Assembly (NCBI RefSeq): GCF_000617925.1
Contig: NZ_BAMT01000001.1
Coordinates: 62,001-126,000, forward strand
Length of the DNA stretch: 64,000 nucleotides
Origin: Methylobacillus glycogenes JCM 2850
Lineage (GTDB): Bacteria > Pseudomonadota > Gammaproteobacteria > Burkholderiales > Methylophilaceae
Direction: 5' to 3'
Made by a program: the position numbers and the translations under genes. Positions 1 to 9,680 of this stretch are shown here, piece after piece. Under the pieces are notes generated by a model that ran no database searches, was not told the origin of the DNA, and saw only the letters and a program-made list of their open reading frames with translations. Numbering within the stretch: the stretch's first letter is position 1; each line of letters opens with the position of its first letter.

Positions 1-502
1 GGCGCGAGATCAGATTGTTGACATCCGGCACATGCTCAAACACCTCAAAAGCGGTAATAAGATTAAATTTCCCCAGGCTGGCCGGGTCGGTGTCTGTATG
101 TACAAAAGGATCATAAGCGCTGGATTGCCAGCCCTGCTCACGTAGCAACTGGCTCATGACCCCGCTGCCGCTGCCATAGTCCAGATGCTGGAGTTCAGCA
201 CTTTGAGCACCCAGCAGCTCCTGCATCTGCTTGGCCATGGATTGTGGGCGTATCGCCACATATTCCGGGTCTACCTTGATGTAATCCTCGTTATAGATAT
301 GGCTGGCAAAATCTTCGGGCTGCCATTCGGCAAATTCCGGCGCAAAACAAAAGTGGCATTGCTCGCAGCGGAAGTAGTAGATGGGCACACAGGCCAAGGG
401 CAGATAAAAGCCATTGCCTTCTTCGCAAGACTTGTTGAAATCCACCACATCAAAGGCATAAGCGCTGGCGTCGCAGACGGGGCAGGTGTGCACTTGAGAC
501 AT
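1..502 (-). CDS. Class I SAM-dependent methyltransferase, partial (3' end outside window)
   Basis: The minus strand is open from an ATG at 500-502 to the window edge, giving about 167 residues. The N-terminus carries a CPVC pair and a later CEQCHFC cluster that could bind zinc. About residue 110 a DYGSGSG motif matches the SAM-binding motif I of class I methyltransferases, and EVFEHVPD further on matches the usual post-motif region. This architecture (cysteine-rich head plus methyltransferase domain) is common in type 11/12 methyltransferases of polysaccharide or unknown clusters, but the substrate cannot be read from the sequence. It lies downstream of the flgL terminator in the same orientation, so it is probably transcribed independently. 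The C-terminus is missing because of the window edge. Confidence 0.75.
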   Translation of the reverse strand, partial: MSQVHTCPVCDASAYAFDVVDFNKSCEEGNGFYLPLACVPIYYFRCEQCHFCFAPEFAEWQPEDFASHIYNEDYIKVDPEYVAIRPQSMAKQMQELLGAQSAELQHLDYGSGSGVMSQLLREQGWQSSAYDPFVHTDTDPASLGKFNLITAFEVFEHVPDVNNLISR

Positions 503-612
503 GAGAAAGCCACTTTTAATAGATGAGGGGTTCACTATATAACAGAAGCCCAGCCAGCAAATGCCGGAATAAACAGGGAATAATCAATATCTGGGTATTC
601 ACCGCCCAAAAT

Positions 613-645
613 GAAAATGCCCGATCAAGCTATCGGGCATTTTTA
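613..645 (-). terminator. Rho-independent terminator after flgL
   Basis: A 9-bp stem (ATGCCCGAT at 617-625 pairing with ATCGGGCAT at 632-640) is flanked by an A-run on the left and a T-run on the right. It would work for transcripts leaving flgL on the minus strand. Confidence 0.75.
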
Positions 646-723
646 GTGGAAAACTTATTTTGCTCACTAGGTTTTCCAGTTAGCCTTCTTAACCAGGCTG
701 AAGCTAGCATGCTGATGCAAAGG

Positions 724-1638
724 CTAAATCAGGTTAAACAAGGACAAACTAGTGGTGGCTACAAACGATTTCTGCGCTGCTTCCAGCACGGTTTGCTGTT
801 TGGCTAGGTCAGACAGCGCCTGGGCGTAATCCAGATCTTGTAGTTCTGAGAGCGACTTGGCGTATTGCAGATCGCGATCACTGCCATCGGTATTGAGTGA
901 TTCCAGCTCACCCAGCGATGAGCCATTACGTGCGCGTACGGTCAGCACCGTATCCATGGTGCTTTGAATGCTGTTGTTGGCGGCATCCAGACCATCCCTG
1001 AGCGCTTGCGCCTGAGTGGGGTTGGTCACTGGTGTGTCCAGCAGGTTGGCAATCTGCGTTAGGGTGGCGAATACATCATTGCCGTTGGCCTGAAACACAT
1101 TGGGGCCAGTCTCGGTAACGGCCAGTTGGCGGCTGCTGCTTACCTGCACCTGACGCACCTGATTATCACCATTGTAAGTGGCCCCGCCTGCACTCTGGGT
1201 ATAGGGTGCAGTGTTGGTTTGATAACCGCCATACAAATAATTGCCGCTGCCGTCAGTGGCATTGGCCAAGCCTATCAGGGCTTGCAGGTCATTGCGCAGT
1301 TCAATCGCAATAAAAGCACGTTGGGAATCGTCGTAAGAGGCATTGCCAGCCTGAACCAATCTATCTTTCATCGCAATCAGCGCATCGGTAACGCTTTGCA
1401 GATTGCCTTCCACAGCATTCATATTGTTCTCGGCAAACTGGCGGTTGCGCGCGTACTGGGTGTTGATGCTCTGCGAGTTCTGGATTTCCAGCGAGCGTGC
1501 CGCACCCACAGGGTCATCAGCCGGGGTGAGGATACGCTTTTTGGCTGAGATTTGTTCCTGCAACTTGGCCTGGTCTGCCTGAATCTGCGAGATTTTGCTG
1601 ATGCCGTTCTGGAAAATGGTATTGGTACTGATGCGCAT
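724..1638 (-). CDS. flgL: Flagellar hook-associated protein 3 (hook-filament junction) FlgL
   Basis: 304 residues. The N-terminus (MRISTNTIFQNG) and the C-terminal SLFNLI end are typical of FlgL, which shares the flagellin-like coiled-coil ends that pack at the hook-filament junction. FlgL is exported by the flagellar type III system with FlgK and needs the FlgN chaperone, which is encoded at 13.1 kb. It lies 21 bp downstream of flgK and is followed by a terminator. The pair is probably transcribed from the sigma-28 promoter before flgK. The length is in the usual range of about 300-320 residues. Confidence is high from termini and context. Confidence 0.95.
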   Translation of the reverse strand: MRISTNTIFQNGISKISQIQADQAKLQEQISAKKRILTPADDPVGAARSLEIQNSQSINTQYARNRQFAENNMNAVEGNLQSVTDALIAMKDRLVQAGNASYDDSQRAFIAIELRNDLQALIGLANATDGSGNYLYGGYQTNTAPYTQSAGGATYNGDNQVRQVQVSSSRQLAVTETGPNVFQANGNDVFATLTQIANLLDTPVTNPTQAQALRDGLDAANNSIQSTMDTVLTVRARNGSSLGELESLNTDGSDRDLQYAKSLSELQDLDYAQALSDLAKQQTVLEAAQKSFVATTSLSLFNLI

Positions 1639-1659
1639 GATGGTTCCCTTATTCAGGCC

Positions 1660-3597
1660 TTACCTGATTGCCAACAGGGTTTCAAATAAAGTGCCTGCAA
1701 TCTGCATAACCTTGCCTGCCGCCTGATAAGCCTGCTGATAACGCAGCAGGTTCACGGCCTCTTCATCGAGGTTAACGCCGGATTCAGATTGCTGGGCATT
1801 GATGGTCTGGGTCAGCAGGGTTTGCTCGGCAGCCCCGGTGATTTGCAATTCACGGGTGCGGTTGCCGACATAACTCACCAACTGGTTAAAGGTATCTTGA
1901 TAGCTGGCGGTGCCATTGCTCATGACTTTTTGCGTCTGCAGGGCTGCCAATTGCAAGGCATTGCGGTTATCGCCAGGCGCATTGCTGCTGTTGGCGCTCA
2001 CGCTAAACTGGTCACCTGTGGCCGGGCTGCCAGAAAGGCTGAAGCTGATGCCCGCCACGCTGATGGTGGCGCCTGCGCTGTAAGGCACGGTGCTACCAGC
2101 CGGGTAGGTGGTGGTGGCACCTGCGGTGGTGGTAACGGTGATGGCCTGACCTGCAGGGAAGCCGCTCAGGTTGCCCGCGTTATAGCTCAAGGTAAACGGG
2201 CTAGCTAAAGGCGAGCCTGCATAGCCACTGCTGACGGTGGCGGCACTGATGGCACCAGTGCCAGTATTGGCACCAGCGGCGCTGGTGGCGATCACAGGCG
2301 CGCCAGCGGCAATGTCACCTATCTGCTTTACCGCCACTTCAATATTGGCGGCAGCATTGGCAGTGGGGCGAATAATGAATTCATCACCGCTGTTCATGGT
2401 GCCCGAAGTCTGGGTGAAACTGACGCCATCTATGGTTTGCGGCAGGCTGCTGAAAGTTTGCGTCACATTGTCACTGGTGCGCGTAATGCTGTAGTTGCTG
2501 CCGTCATAACTCAGGCGGTAATCACTGGCAGTGAGTGCATTGGCATTGGTAATGCTGCTGCTGACCACCGCGTTACCCGTATTAAAGCCATTGGCATTCA
2601 CCGTAGGACCGGGAATGGTAAAGAAATCGCCGCCGGGCACGCCGTTATTGGTCAAACCCTGACGGTGCTGGGTGTTAAAGGATTCCGCCATGGCTACGGC
2701 AATCTGGCCGAGAGTATTCTGGGTTTTATCCAGGGCTTCGCTGCGGTATTCAATCAGGCCACCCAGCACACCGCCTTGCAGACTGCTTTCTGCAAGTATC
2801 GAGGTGGTGCTGCCACTCTGATAGGCCACTTCCAGTCGGCCAGGGTTGGTTGGGGAATTGACTGTAGTCAGAGAGTAGGCAGTCAAGCCGGAAACCAGCG
2901 GAATTCCGTTGCCGATAAACACATTGTATTTAGTGCCATCCTGCACCACCACAGAAGCCTTGACCTCTTTGTTGAGGTCCAGCACCAGCTTGTCGCGCTG
3001 GTCCATCAGGTCATTCGGTGGCTGGCCAGTACTGTTGATGGCAGCATCAATAGACTCGTTAAGCCTGGCAATTTCCTTGGCGTAATTGTTGATGGAACTC
3101 ACACTGGAAGACAGCTGTGAATTAACCGTGTTCTGCATTTCCTGCAGTCTATCGCCTAGGCTCTTGAAGCGGCTGACCAGGGCTTCGCTGTTGGAGAGCA
3201 TGGCCTGGCGTGAAGCGGCATCATTGGGCGCGGAAGAAAGATCATTAATCGAGGCAAAGAAACTCTGAATTGCCGGAGAAAGACCTGCGGTGGAGTCCGC
3301 CAGCATGTTGTTGATCTGGTTGATGCTGGAGAGTTGGGTATTGATGGCGCTGGTGATGGACTGGCTGTTGTTGATCTGTTTGGTCAGCAACTCGTTATAA
3401 ACGCGCTTGACGGTATCAATCTGCGTGCCGTTGCCTATATAGCCAAAGCCCCAGTTCTGCGCCTGAGCGCTGGACTGCACTATGGTCTGGCGCGAATAGC
3501 CATCAGTGCCCGCATTGGCAATATTGTGCCCGGTCACGCTGATACCCACCTGGGCAGCGTTTAGGGCGGTCTTACCTATGTTGAATATATTGGACAT
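1660..3597 (-). CDS. flgK: Flagellar hook-associated protein 1 FlgK
   Basis: 645 residues. The N-terminus contains the rod/hook signature NAAQVGISVTGHNIANA, and the C-terminus has the paired motif (EEAVNLLRYQQAYQA) that forms the coiled-coil core of axial proteins. FlgK sits between hook and filament junction, next to FlgL. The central 400 residues are rich in Gly, Ser, Thr and Ala, as usual for the surface-exposed domains. It is 93 bp downstream of the first flgJ stop seen in the raw sequence, and the gap (with the frame-restored flgJ end) carries a sigma-28 promoter. Start is ATG with the conserved N-terminus immediately after. Confidence 0.96.
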   Translation of the reverse strand: MSNIFNIGKTALNAAQVGISVTGHNIANAGTDGYSRQTIVQSSAQAQNWGFGYIGNGTQIDTVKRVYNELLTKQINNSQSITSAINTQLSSINQINNMLADSTAGLSPAIQSFFASINDLSSAPNDAASRQAMLSNSEALVSRFKSLGDRLQEMQNTVNSQLSSSVSSINNYAKEIARLNESIDAAINSTGQPPNDLMDQRDKLVLDLNKEVKASVVVQDGTKYNVFIGNGIPLVSGLTAYSLTTVNSPTNPGRLEVAYQSGSTTSILAESSLQGGVLGGLIEYRSEALDKTQNTLGQIAVAMAESFNTQHRQGLTNNGVPGGDFFTIPGPTVNANGFNTGNAVVSSSITNANALTASDYRLSYDGSNYSITRTSDNVTQTFSSLPQTIDGVSFTQTSGTMNSGDEFIIRPTANAAANIEVAVKQIGDIAAGAPVIATSAAGANTGTGAISAATVSSGYAGSPLASPFTLSYNAGNLSGFPAGQAITVTTTAGATTTYPAGSTVPYSAGATISVAGISFSLSGSPATGDQFSVSANSSNAPGDNRNALQLAALQTQKVMSNGTASYQDTFNQLVSYVGNRTRELQITGAAEQTLLTQTINAQQSESGVNLDEEAVNLLRYQQAYQAAGKVMQIAGTLFETLLAIR

Positions 3598-3629
3598 GAT
3601 GCATGGCGCTCGATGTAGCTGTTAAGAGT

Positions 3630-3656
3630 TGAACGGCACAAAACGCAAAAACTTTA
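3630..3656 (-). promoter_or_regulatory. Sigma-28 (FliA) promoter for flgKL
   Basis: On the minus strand, TAAAGTTT (3656-3649) matches the sigma-28 -35 element exactly. An 11-base spacer follows, then GCCGTTCA (3637-3630), which shares the GCCG core of the -10 consensus GCCGATAA. The -35 starts just after the restored flgJ stop (3659-3661). Placing flgKL in the late, FliA-dependent class agrees with known flagellar hierarchies. Confidence 0.75.
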
Positions 3657-3658
3657 CC

Positions 3659-4593
3659 TCAGGCTGGAGCAATGCTGGCAATCACACGCTTCAATTTACT
3701 GGCGTAATTGGGGTCTGTGGCATAGCAGCATCTTGTAGCGCCTGAGAATAAGCTGCTGCATTACCAGTGTTTTCCAGCACGTTGTTGTAACGCGGGTTGC
3801 TTTGCATCAGGTTGGCAAAATCGCGGAATGAATCCGCGTAAGAATCATAAGCGCGGAATTTCTCTATACGTTTCTGTGGTACACCGTTGATATATTCGGT
3901 AGTGACCGCATCCACGGTCTTGCCTTTCCAGTTGGCCCCGGCCTTGATACCAAACAGATTGTTGCTGGCAGTACCATCGCTGCCAATAATCTGGCGCTTG
4001 CCCCAACCACTTTCCAGCGCGGCCTGACCCAGCATCAGGTGTGCGGGTATACCGCTATCCTGACTGGCGGCCTCGGCATGGGCTTGCATTTGCGCGGTGA
4101 ATTCACGCGCATTTTGCGGCACATCGGCCTGAACGGGTGCTATAGCTGAATTCACGCCCGCCTTGCTGGCAGCGCTGGCGTTGCGGCTCATATTACGCAA
4201 TAAGGCAAACTCATCCACTGCACCAGATTTGCTTGCACCAGACTCTAAATCAAGAGACTCCGGGCTGACGCCAGCGTTCATGCCACCTTGCATCTGCTTG
4301 GCCAGCATATCGGCCAGGCCCAGGCCACGGTTGGCTATCTTCTGGCTGAGCTGTTGATCCAGCATGCCAGTGAAAGTGCGGCTGTGCTCATTATCAAAGA
4401 TACCTTCCTTGGGGGTGGCATCGCGCATGCTTTTTAGCATCATATTGACGAACAGCGCTTCAAATTGCTTGGCGGCTTCCTTCACCGATTCCGGCGTGTT
4501 TTCGCGTGCTGCCTGCTTCAGCGAGTTAAGGCTGCTAGCATCGGCGGCAATGCGGCTGCTGAGATCGGTGTTAGAGGCTGGCGTGGTGGTCAT
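3659..4593 (-). CDS. flgJ: Peptidoglycan hydrolase FlgJ, rod-cap/muramidase fusion (one-base frameshift near 3726)
   Basis: The N-terminal half is the rod-capping domain (QFEALFVNMMLKSMRDA), and the C-terminal half is a glucosaminidase-type domain (GQAALESGWGKRQI). FlgJ opens the murein layer so that the rod can pass. The raw reading frame stops early, at about 300 residues with an unconserved tail. Adding one base near 3726 (AGC to AGCC on the plus strand) gives the expected C-terminus, GYATDPNYASKLKR and so on, ending at 3659-3661. The restored length of 311 residues matches the E. coli protein (313). I read this as a consensus error and not as a mutation, because the restored tail is well conserved. 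Confidence 0.93.
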
Positions 4594-4616
4594 ATGGGGC
4601 TAGTCATTCTGCGCCG

Positions 4617-5738
4617 TTAAATAATTTCCAGCTCGGCACGCAGTGAACCCGCCGCCTTCATGGCTTGCAGAATCGCCAGCAGATCTTGCGGTGTGGCACC
4701 TATGGCATTGAGCGCCTTGACCACGTCAGAGAGTGAAGTACCTTTGTCCAGCTTGATCACCTGGCCGGGTTCCTTGTTGATCTCAACCTGAGATACAGGG
4801 GTGGCTACAGTCTGGCCGTTGGAGAAAGGGCCGGGCTGGCTGATGGCAGGGGCAGTGTTAATCACCACCGAGAGATTGCCGTGCGAAATGGCGCAGTCAT
4901 CCAGCGTCACAGCCTGATTCATCACCACAGAGCCAGTACGGGCGTTGAGAATCACCTTAGCCATGCCTTGCGAAGGTTTGACGTCCAGATTTTCCAGATT
5001 GCCAAGGAAGGCAACCCGATTGAGATTATTAGGCGGCGTGATTTGAATGACGCGGCTATCCAGCGGCGTGGCGGTGCCAGCGCCAAAGCGCTTGTTGACT
5101 GCATCTACCACCAGACTGCTGGTTGAGAAATCGGCTTCCTTGAGTTCCAGATTCACGGTATTGCTTTGCGTCAGCAGGCTGGGCACGGCGCGTTCTACCG
5201 TGGCCCCGGCGGAAATACGCCCAGCGCTCAGGTGATTGATCTGCCTGCTGCTGCCACTGGCACCAGCACCAGCCCCGCCAACCAGCAAGCTGCCTTGTGC
5301 CATGGCGTAAACCTGATTATCCGCACCCTTGAGTGGCGTCATCAGCAGCGTGCCGCCGCGCAGACTTTTGGCATTACCCATGGAAGACACGGTGACATCC
5401 ATGTTTTGTCCTGGCTGGGCAAAAGGCGCCAATGTCCCGGTGACCATCACGGCGGCCACGTTACGCAATTGCAGATTGGTGCCCACGGGCAGGTTGACGC
5501 CCATCTGCTGCATCATGCTGATAATACTTTGCACCGTGAATGGGGTTTGTGTGGTCTGGTCACCCGTGCCATCCAGGCCAACCACCAGGCCATAGCCTAT
5601 CAACTGGTTGCTACGCACGCCCTGGATATTGGCCAGGTCCTTGATGCGCTCGGCCGAGGCTGGGCTGGCAAGCAATAGGCTGCCTAGCGAGAGCAGGGCA
5701 GCCAGCAGAGTTCTGTTCATGTTCATGATGCGGCTCAC
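4617..5738 (-). CDS. flgI: Flagellar P-ring protein FlgI
   Basis: About 370 residues with a cleavable signal peptide ending near ASPASA-ERIKD. The mature protein starts with the very conserved RIKDLANIQGVRSNQLIGYG. FlgI forms the periplasmic P-ring around the rod. The GTG at 5738 overlaps the flgH stop (GTGA). ATG codons at 5726 and 5720 are alternative starts that also leave a full signal peptide. The last residues (LRAELEII) are the usual end. The tight overlap indicates translational coupling with flgH. Confidence 0.96.
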   Translation of the reverse strand: MSRIMNMNRTLLAALLSLGSLLLASPASAERIKDLANIQGVRSNQLIGYGLVVGLDGTGDQTTQTPFTVQSIISMMQQMGVNLPVGTNLQLRNVAAVMVTGTLAPFAQPGQNMDVTVSSMGNAKSLRGGTLLMTPLKGADNQVYAMAQGSLLVGGAGAGASGSSRQINHLSAGRISAGATVERAVPSLLTQSNTVNLELKEADFSTSSLVVDAVNKRFGAGTATPLDSRVIQITPPNNLNRVAFLGNLENLDVKPSQGMAKVILNARTGSVVMNQAVTLDDCAISHGNLSVVINTAPAISQPGPFSNGQTVATPVSQVEINKEPGQVIKLDKGTSLSDVVKALNAIGATPQDLLAILQAMKAAGSLRAELEII

Positions 5739-6424
5739 AATGGTGCGACGCTGAGGAAGAAGCGGGTGAGAATAGACATGGCCTGGGCCGCGTCTATCTG
5801 ACTATTGGTACGGTATTCAATACGCGCATCGGCCACCCGGCTGGAGGGCACATTGTTACCCGCCGAGATATACATGGGGTCTATCACACCGGAGAAGCGG
5901 ACAAACTCGGTGCCACGGTCAAAGGCCACCTGTTTTTCGCCGCTGACTATCATATTGCCATTGGGTAACACTTCCATCACCGTGGCGCTGATGGTGCCAG
6001 TAAACACATTGCGTGAGTTGGAGGCGGCGGCATCGTTATACGACAAATCCGAACTGCCACTGCCGCTCAAGCGCGGGAAAGTGCGGCCCAAAAAGCTTGG
6101 AATGCCTGCGGTCACTTCGCCAGTCTTGCTGGCAGAGTTGGTGCCAGCCTTGGTGGCGGTGGTGTTCTCGGTAATATTGATCACCACAGTGTCACCTACC
6201 AAGCGCGCACGCTTGTCTTCCAGCAAGGGTCTATAGGTGGCGGGGTTGTAAATGCCGCCACTGTTATAGGCCGCACTGCTGGGCATGGGTGGGCGTGTGG
6301 TGCTGGGGCCTTTGGTGATGGTGGTGGGAGGAATGGCACAGGCGCTGCCTAGCAGCAGCAGCCCCAGCGCCAGCCAGGTTCTCGGGGCCAGTGACAAATG
6401 CTTGGTGATGGTATGGGTGCGCAT
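5735..6424 (-). CDS. flgH: Flagellar L-ring lipoprotein FlgH
   Basis: 229 residues from the ATG at 6424, chosen because AAAGGA lies about six bases upstream. A longer reading from a TTG at 6457 lacks this spacing. The lipobox is LLLGSAC, so the protein is lipidated and forms the outer-membrane L-ring. Conserved blocks include GDTVVINITENT and VVSGEKQV-like NMIVSGEKQV, and the typical C-terminal ILTRFFLSVAPL. It lies between flgG and flgI in the standard order. Confidence 0.96.
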   Translation of the reverse strand: MRTHTITKHLSLAPRTWLALGLLLLGSACAIPPTTITKGPSTTRPPMPSSAAYNSGGIYNPATYRPLLEDKRARLVGDTVVINITENTTATKAGTNSASKTGEVTAGIPSFLGRTFPRLSGSGSSDLSYNDAAASNSRNVFTGTISATVMEVLPNGNMIVSGEKQVAFDRGTEFVRFSGVIDPMYISAGNNVPSSRVADARIEYRTNSQIDAAQAMSILTRFFLSVAPL

Positions 6425-6462
6425 GGTCATTCCTTTACGGCAATTCAAACTGCTCAATCTAG

Positions 6463-7245
6463 TTATAGCTGCGACAGGCGTTGCAACATCTGATCCGAGG
6501 TTGAGATGGCCTTGCTGTTGATTTCATAAGCGCGCTGGGTTTGTATCATGCCCACCAACTCTTCCACCACGTTGACGTTGGAAGTTTCTACGTATTGATT
6601 GATCAGCATGCCAGTGCCATTAGAGCCAGGCTGATTGATATTGGGTGTACCCGAGGCCGCAGTTTCAACGTAGAGATTCTCGCCACGTGACTGCAAACCA
6701 GCCGGATTGATAAATGTTGCCAACTGGAATGAGCCAATCTGCACCGCAGCAGTAGCCCCAGGCAGCACCACAGAAACAGTCCCGTCACGCGCTACGGTCA
6801 GGCTTTGTGCCTGCGGGGGTACCACAATGGCAGGTTGTACGGTAAAGCCACTGGAAGTTACAAACTGACCCTGGTTATCCACCTGGAAAGCACCGTCACG
6901 CGTATAAGCGGTGGTGCCATCAGGTAACAGCACCTGGAAGAAACCATCACCGCTAATCGCCACATCCTTGGAGTTACCCGTTTGTTGCAGATTACCCATG
7001 GTATGAATGCGCTCGGTGGCCACAGGGCGTACACCAGTACCGAGCTGCAAACCGCTGGGCAACTGTGTCTGCTGGGATGATTGTGCGCCAGGCTGACGTA
7101 TGTTCTGGTAGAGCAAATCCTCGAATACGGCGCGGGTTTTCTTGAAGCCGTTGGTGCTGACGTTGGCGAGATTGTTGGCAATCACATCCATCTGCGTCTG
7201 CTGGGCATCCAGGCCAGTCTTGGCGATCCATAGCGAACGTATCAT
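6463..7245 (-). CDS. flgG: Flagellar distal rod protein FlgG
   Basis: 260 residues. The N-terminus ([16 protein letters not shown] followed by [13 protein letters not shown]) and the C-terminus ([23 protein letters not shown]) are diagnostic of FlgG, the distal rod subunit that joins the hook. The length matches E. coli FlgG (260). It is 38 bp upstream of the flgH start codon and belongs to the same minus-strand operon. Confidence 0.97.
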   Translation of the reverse strand: MIRSLWIAKTGLDAQQTQMDVIANNLANVSTNGFKKTRAVFEDLLYQNIRQPGAQSSQQTQLPSGLQLGTGVRPVATERIHTMGNLQQTGNSKDVAISGDGFFQVLLPDGTTAYTRDGAFQVDNQGQFVTSSGFTVQPAIVVPPQAQSLTVARDGTVSVVLPGATAAVQIGSFQLATFINPAGLQSRGENLYVETAASGTPNINQPGSNGTGMLINQYVETSNVNVVEELVGMIQTQRAYEINSKAISTSDQMLQRLSQL

Positions 7246-7339
7246 GGTCTACTCCTTAGCGTTGGCAGCAATGGCTGCCTAGATTCTTGAATATCTACAA
7301 CGACTTTTAAAACCAGCTTCTATGCTAAATCAAGCGACC

Positions 7340-8080
7340 TCAAGTCAAACTGAAGATCTGGCTGGCTTTTGTGGCGTTATTCTCTGCGTTCTGCAATAGC
7401 TTGGTTTGCAGGTCGAAAGAGCGTGCCAGCGTGATCATGTTGACCATTTCCTCTACCACATTGACGTTGCTGCTTTCCAAAGCGCCGCTGGCAACGGTGA
7501 CGGTAGCATCGGCTTCAACCGGGGCACGGTTCTTGGTTTCAAACAGGCCATCGGCACCGCGTACCAGATCAGCCTCATTCGGGTTCACCAGCTTGATACG
7601 GCCTATAAGGTTGGTAATCAGCGGCACCACATTGGTCGCCACGGCTGACACCGTGCCGTCGTTGGCGATGGCTACCTTGGATTCCGGTGGAATGGTGATG
7701 GGGCCGCCATCACCCACTACGGTGAGGCCGTCCTGGGTTTGCAGCACGCCGTTTTCGTTAAGCTTGAAATTGCCCTGGCGCGTGTAGGCCTCGGTGCCAT
7801 CCGCACGCTGTATGGCAAACCAGCCACGGTCGCGTATGGCTACATCCAATTCATGCCCGGTGTTGTAGACATTACCGCTATTGAAATTGGCACCTGTAGT
7901 GGCATCAACCACAAAAGCCCGCGTTGGCAGGCCAGCACCTAATACAGGAACCGCACGGAAACTGTCGATCTGCTGGCGAAACCCGGTAGTCGTGGAGTTG
8001 GCCAGATTATTGGCCGTAGTGGCTTGCTGCTCCATGATGTGCTTGAGGCCGGTCATCGCGGTATAGATCAGGCGGTCCAT
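7340..8080 (-). CDS. flgF: Flagellar proximal rod protein FlgF
   Basis: 246 residues. MDRLIYTAMTGLKHIMEQQ and NNLANSTTTGFRQQ are the FlgF variants of the rod N-terminal motif, and the C-terminus (NVVEEMVNMITLARSFDLQTK) is the axial coiled-coil. FlgF is a proximal rod subunit assembled before FlgG. A 94-bp gap separates it from flgG; I see no clear promoter in it. Confidence 0.95.
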   Translation of the reverse strand: MDRLIYTAMTGLKHIMEQQATTANNLANSTTTGFRQQIDSFRAVPVLGAGLPTRAFVVDATTGANFNSGNVYNTGHELDVAIRDRGWFAIQRADGTEAYTRQGNFKLNENGVLQTQDGLTVVGDGGPITIPPESKVAIANDGTVSAVATNVVPLITNLIGRIKLVNPNEADLVRGADGLFETKNRAPVEADATVTVASGALESSNVNVVEEMVNMITLARSFDLQTKLLQNAENNATKASQIFSLT

Positions 8081-8131
8081 GACGGTTCCTTTTTGGCTAG
8101 ATTACAGACAGGTTAAGACTAAGCATCAAAC

Positions 8132-9355
8132 CTAGCGCAGGTTCACCAGCGTCTGCATGATCTGATCTTCGGTCTTAATGGTCTGCGCGTTGGCTTGGTA
8201 AACCCGCTGCGCGGTGATCATATTCACCAGCTCAGCCGTCAAATCCACGTTGGATTCTTCCACGCGATAAGACTGCAACACACCCAAACCGCCAGAGTTG
8301 GCCACACCTACAATTGGAGGGCCAGAGTCAGATGTTTCAGCCCAGAGATTGTCACCCAGCGGTTGCAGACCATTGAGGTTGCGGAAGTTGGCCAGCGCCA
8401 CCTGACCGAGCACCGAGCTTTGACCATTGGAGTAACGGCCAAGAATGGAGCCATCAGCGCCTACGCTAAAGCTGGACAAACGTCCGGCGGCATAGCCATC
8501 CTGGAACAAATCACTTTCATTGAAAGAGTTGGCAAACTGCGTGCTGCCTGTCAGATCAAGCGAAATGGAAAGTGGCGTTGTGCCGCCAGTGGTCACAGGC
8601 ACACTGATAGGCGAGGTGGTAATAGTGGGGTTGATGCCGCTGCCAGTGAAGCTCATTGTGCCTATCGGCGTTGGTGGCGTGGTGTTTGGTGTCAGTGCGC
8701 CATCGGCGCTTGCCATAATGCTCCACTCGTTGGCGGCAGTCTTGACGTAGTACAACTGCACACTGTGCGAATTACCCAGCGAGTCAAACACTTCTATCGG
8801 GGTAGCGTGACTGTAAGTACTAGGGTTATTGATATTGAAAGCGGCCACGGTCTTGATGTCAGCGCGTGAATCCAGATTCAAAGGCCCAGTGATTTGGGTG
8901 CTGGGTTTTGGTGCCAGGTCTGAGGCATCAATCTGCAACTCGGTCAGTGCCCCGGTTTGCACCACGCCATTCACCACGGAATAACCTGTCAGGCGCTGGC
9001 CAGAGGCGTTCTGGATATAACCTTCCTTGCTGAGTTGGAACTGGCCGTTACGCGCATAACTGATAGTGCCGTTATCGCTCATACGGAAGAAACCATTACC
9101 GTTGATGGCCACATCCAGCGGGTTGGTGGAGTTGGAGATATTGCCCTGGGTAAACTGCTGCGTCACTGCGGCAATCTTAGTGCCTATACCTATTTTGGAG
9201 GCGCTGCCGCCGCCCAGTGAGTTGGCATAAACATCGGCAAACTCCGCGCGGGACTGCTTAAAACCGACGGTGCTAGCATTGGCGACGTTATTACCTATCA
9301 CTTCTATGCTTTTGGAAGCGGCGTTAAGGCCACTTAAACCCTGTTGGAAAGCCAT
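8132..9355 (-). CDS. flgE: Flagellar hook protein FlgE
   Basis: 407 residues, close to the E. coli length (402). It has the MAFQQGLSGLNAASK N-terminus, the NNVANASTVGFKQSRAEF motif and the C-terminal ESNVDLTAELVNMITAQRVY. FlgE polymerises into the hook, whose length is set in part by the FlgD scaffold encoded just upstream. The middle of the protein is Thr/Ser/Gly-rich, as expected for the exposed hook domains. The flgD-flgE gap is unusually long (307 bp) and contains hairpin repeats. Confidence 0.97.
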   Translation of the reverse strand: MAFQQGLSGLNAASKSIEVIGNNVANASTVGFKQSRAEFADVYANSLGGGSASKIGIGTKIAAVTQQFTQGNISNSTNPLDVAINGNGFFRMSDNGTISYARNGQFQLSKEGYIQNASGQRLTGYSVVNGVVQTGALTELQIDASDLAPKPSTQITGPLNLDSRADIKTVAAFNINNPSTYSHATPIEVFDSLGNSHSVQLYYVKTAANEWSIMASADGALTPNTTPPTPIGTMSFTGSGINPTITTSPISVPVTTGGTTPLSISLDLTGSTQFANSFNESDLFQDGYAAGRLSSFSVGADGSILGRYSNGQSSVLGQVALANFRNLNGLQPLGDNLWAETSDSGPPIVGVANSGGLGVLQSYRVEESNVDLTAELVNMITAQRVYQANAQTIKTEDQIMQTLVNLR

Positions 9356-9416
9356 GGTGTTCTCCTGCGTGAAATCGGGTTGCCGTTAAAAAAACTGCTG
9401 GGTGTTTACTCTAAAA

Positions 9417-9680
9417 GTTAAGCGCAAAAACACGCTTAACTAATCAATATCGTCAAATCTTAAGTACTAATTTAGCTCAGCAATATCAAAAATATGAAAA
9501 AAATGATATTCGCTATGTTTCATTCAAATCTGTTTCGTTCTCTTCAAAGTTAAGCCTAGAAAATCAGCTTAACTTTTAAATATCGTTAAGCTTAGAAAAG
9601 CTGCTTAACTTTTAAATATCGTTAAGCTTGGAAAATCAGCTTAACTTTCATCAACGTTAAGCTTAGAAAATCTGCTTAAC
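9417..9680. repeat. Palindromic tandem repeats between flgE and flgD
   Basis: Five copies of a GTTAAGC ... GCTTAAC hairpin lie here. Four are in tandem, with left arms at 9549, 9585, 9621 and 9656 (periods 36, 36, 35), and a diverged copy sits at 9417-9440. The last copy includes the flgD stop codon. The rest of the 307-bp flgE-flgD gap (9356-9662) is AT-rich and shows no gene. Function unknown. The hairpins could stabilise or attenuate the mRNA between hook-scaffold and hook genes. Confidence 0.8.

Noticed and set aside
9417-9680. CRISPR-like array of repeats
   Set aside because: The repeats are contiguous, period 36 with no unique spacers, and contain internal hairpins; no cas gene is present.
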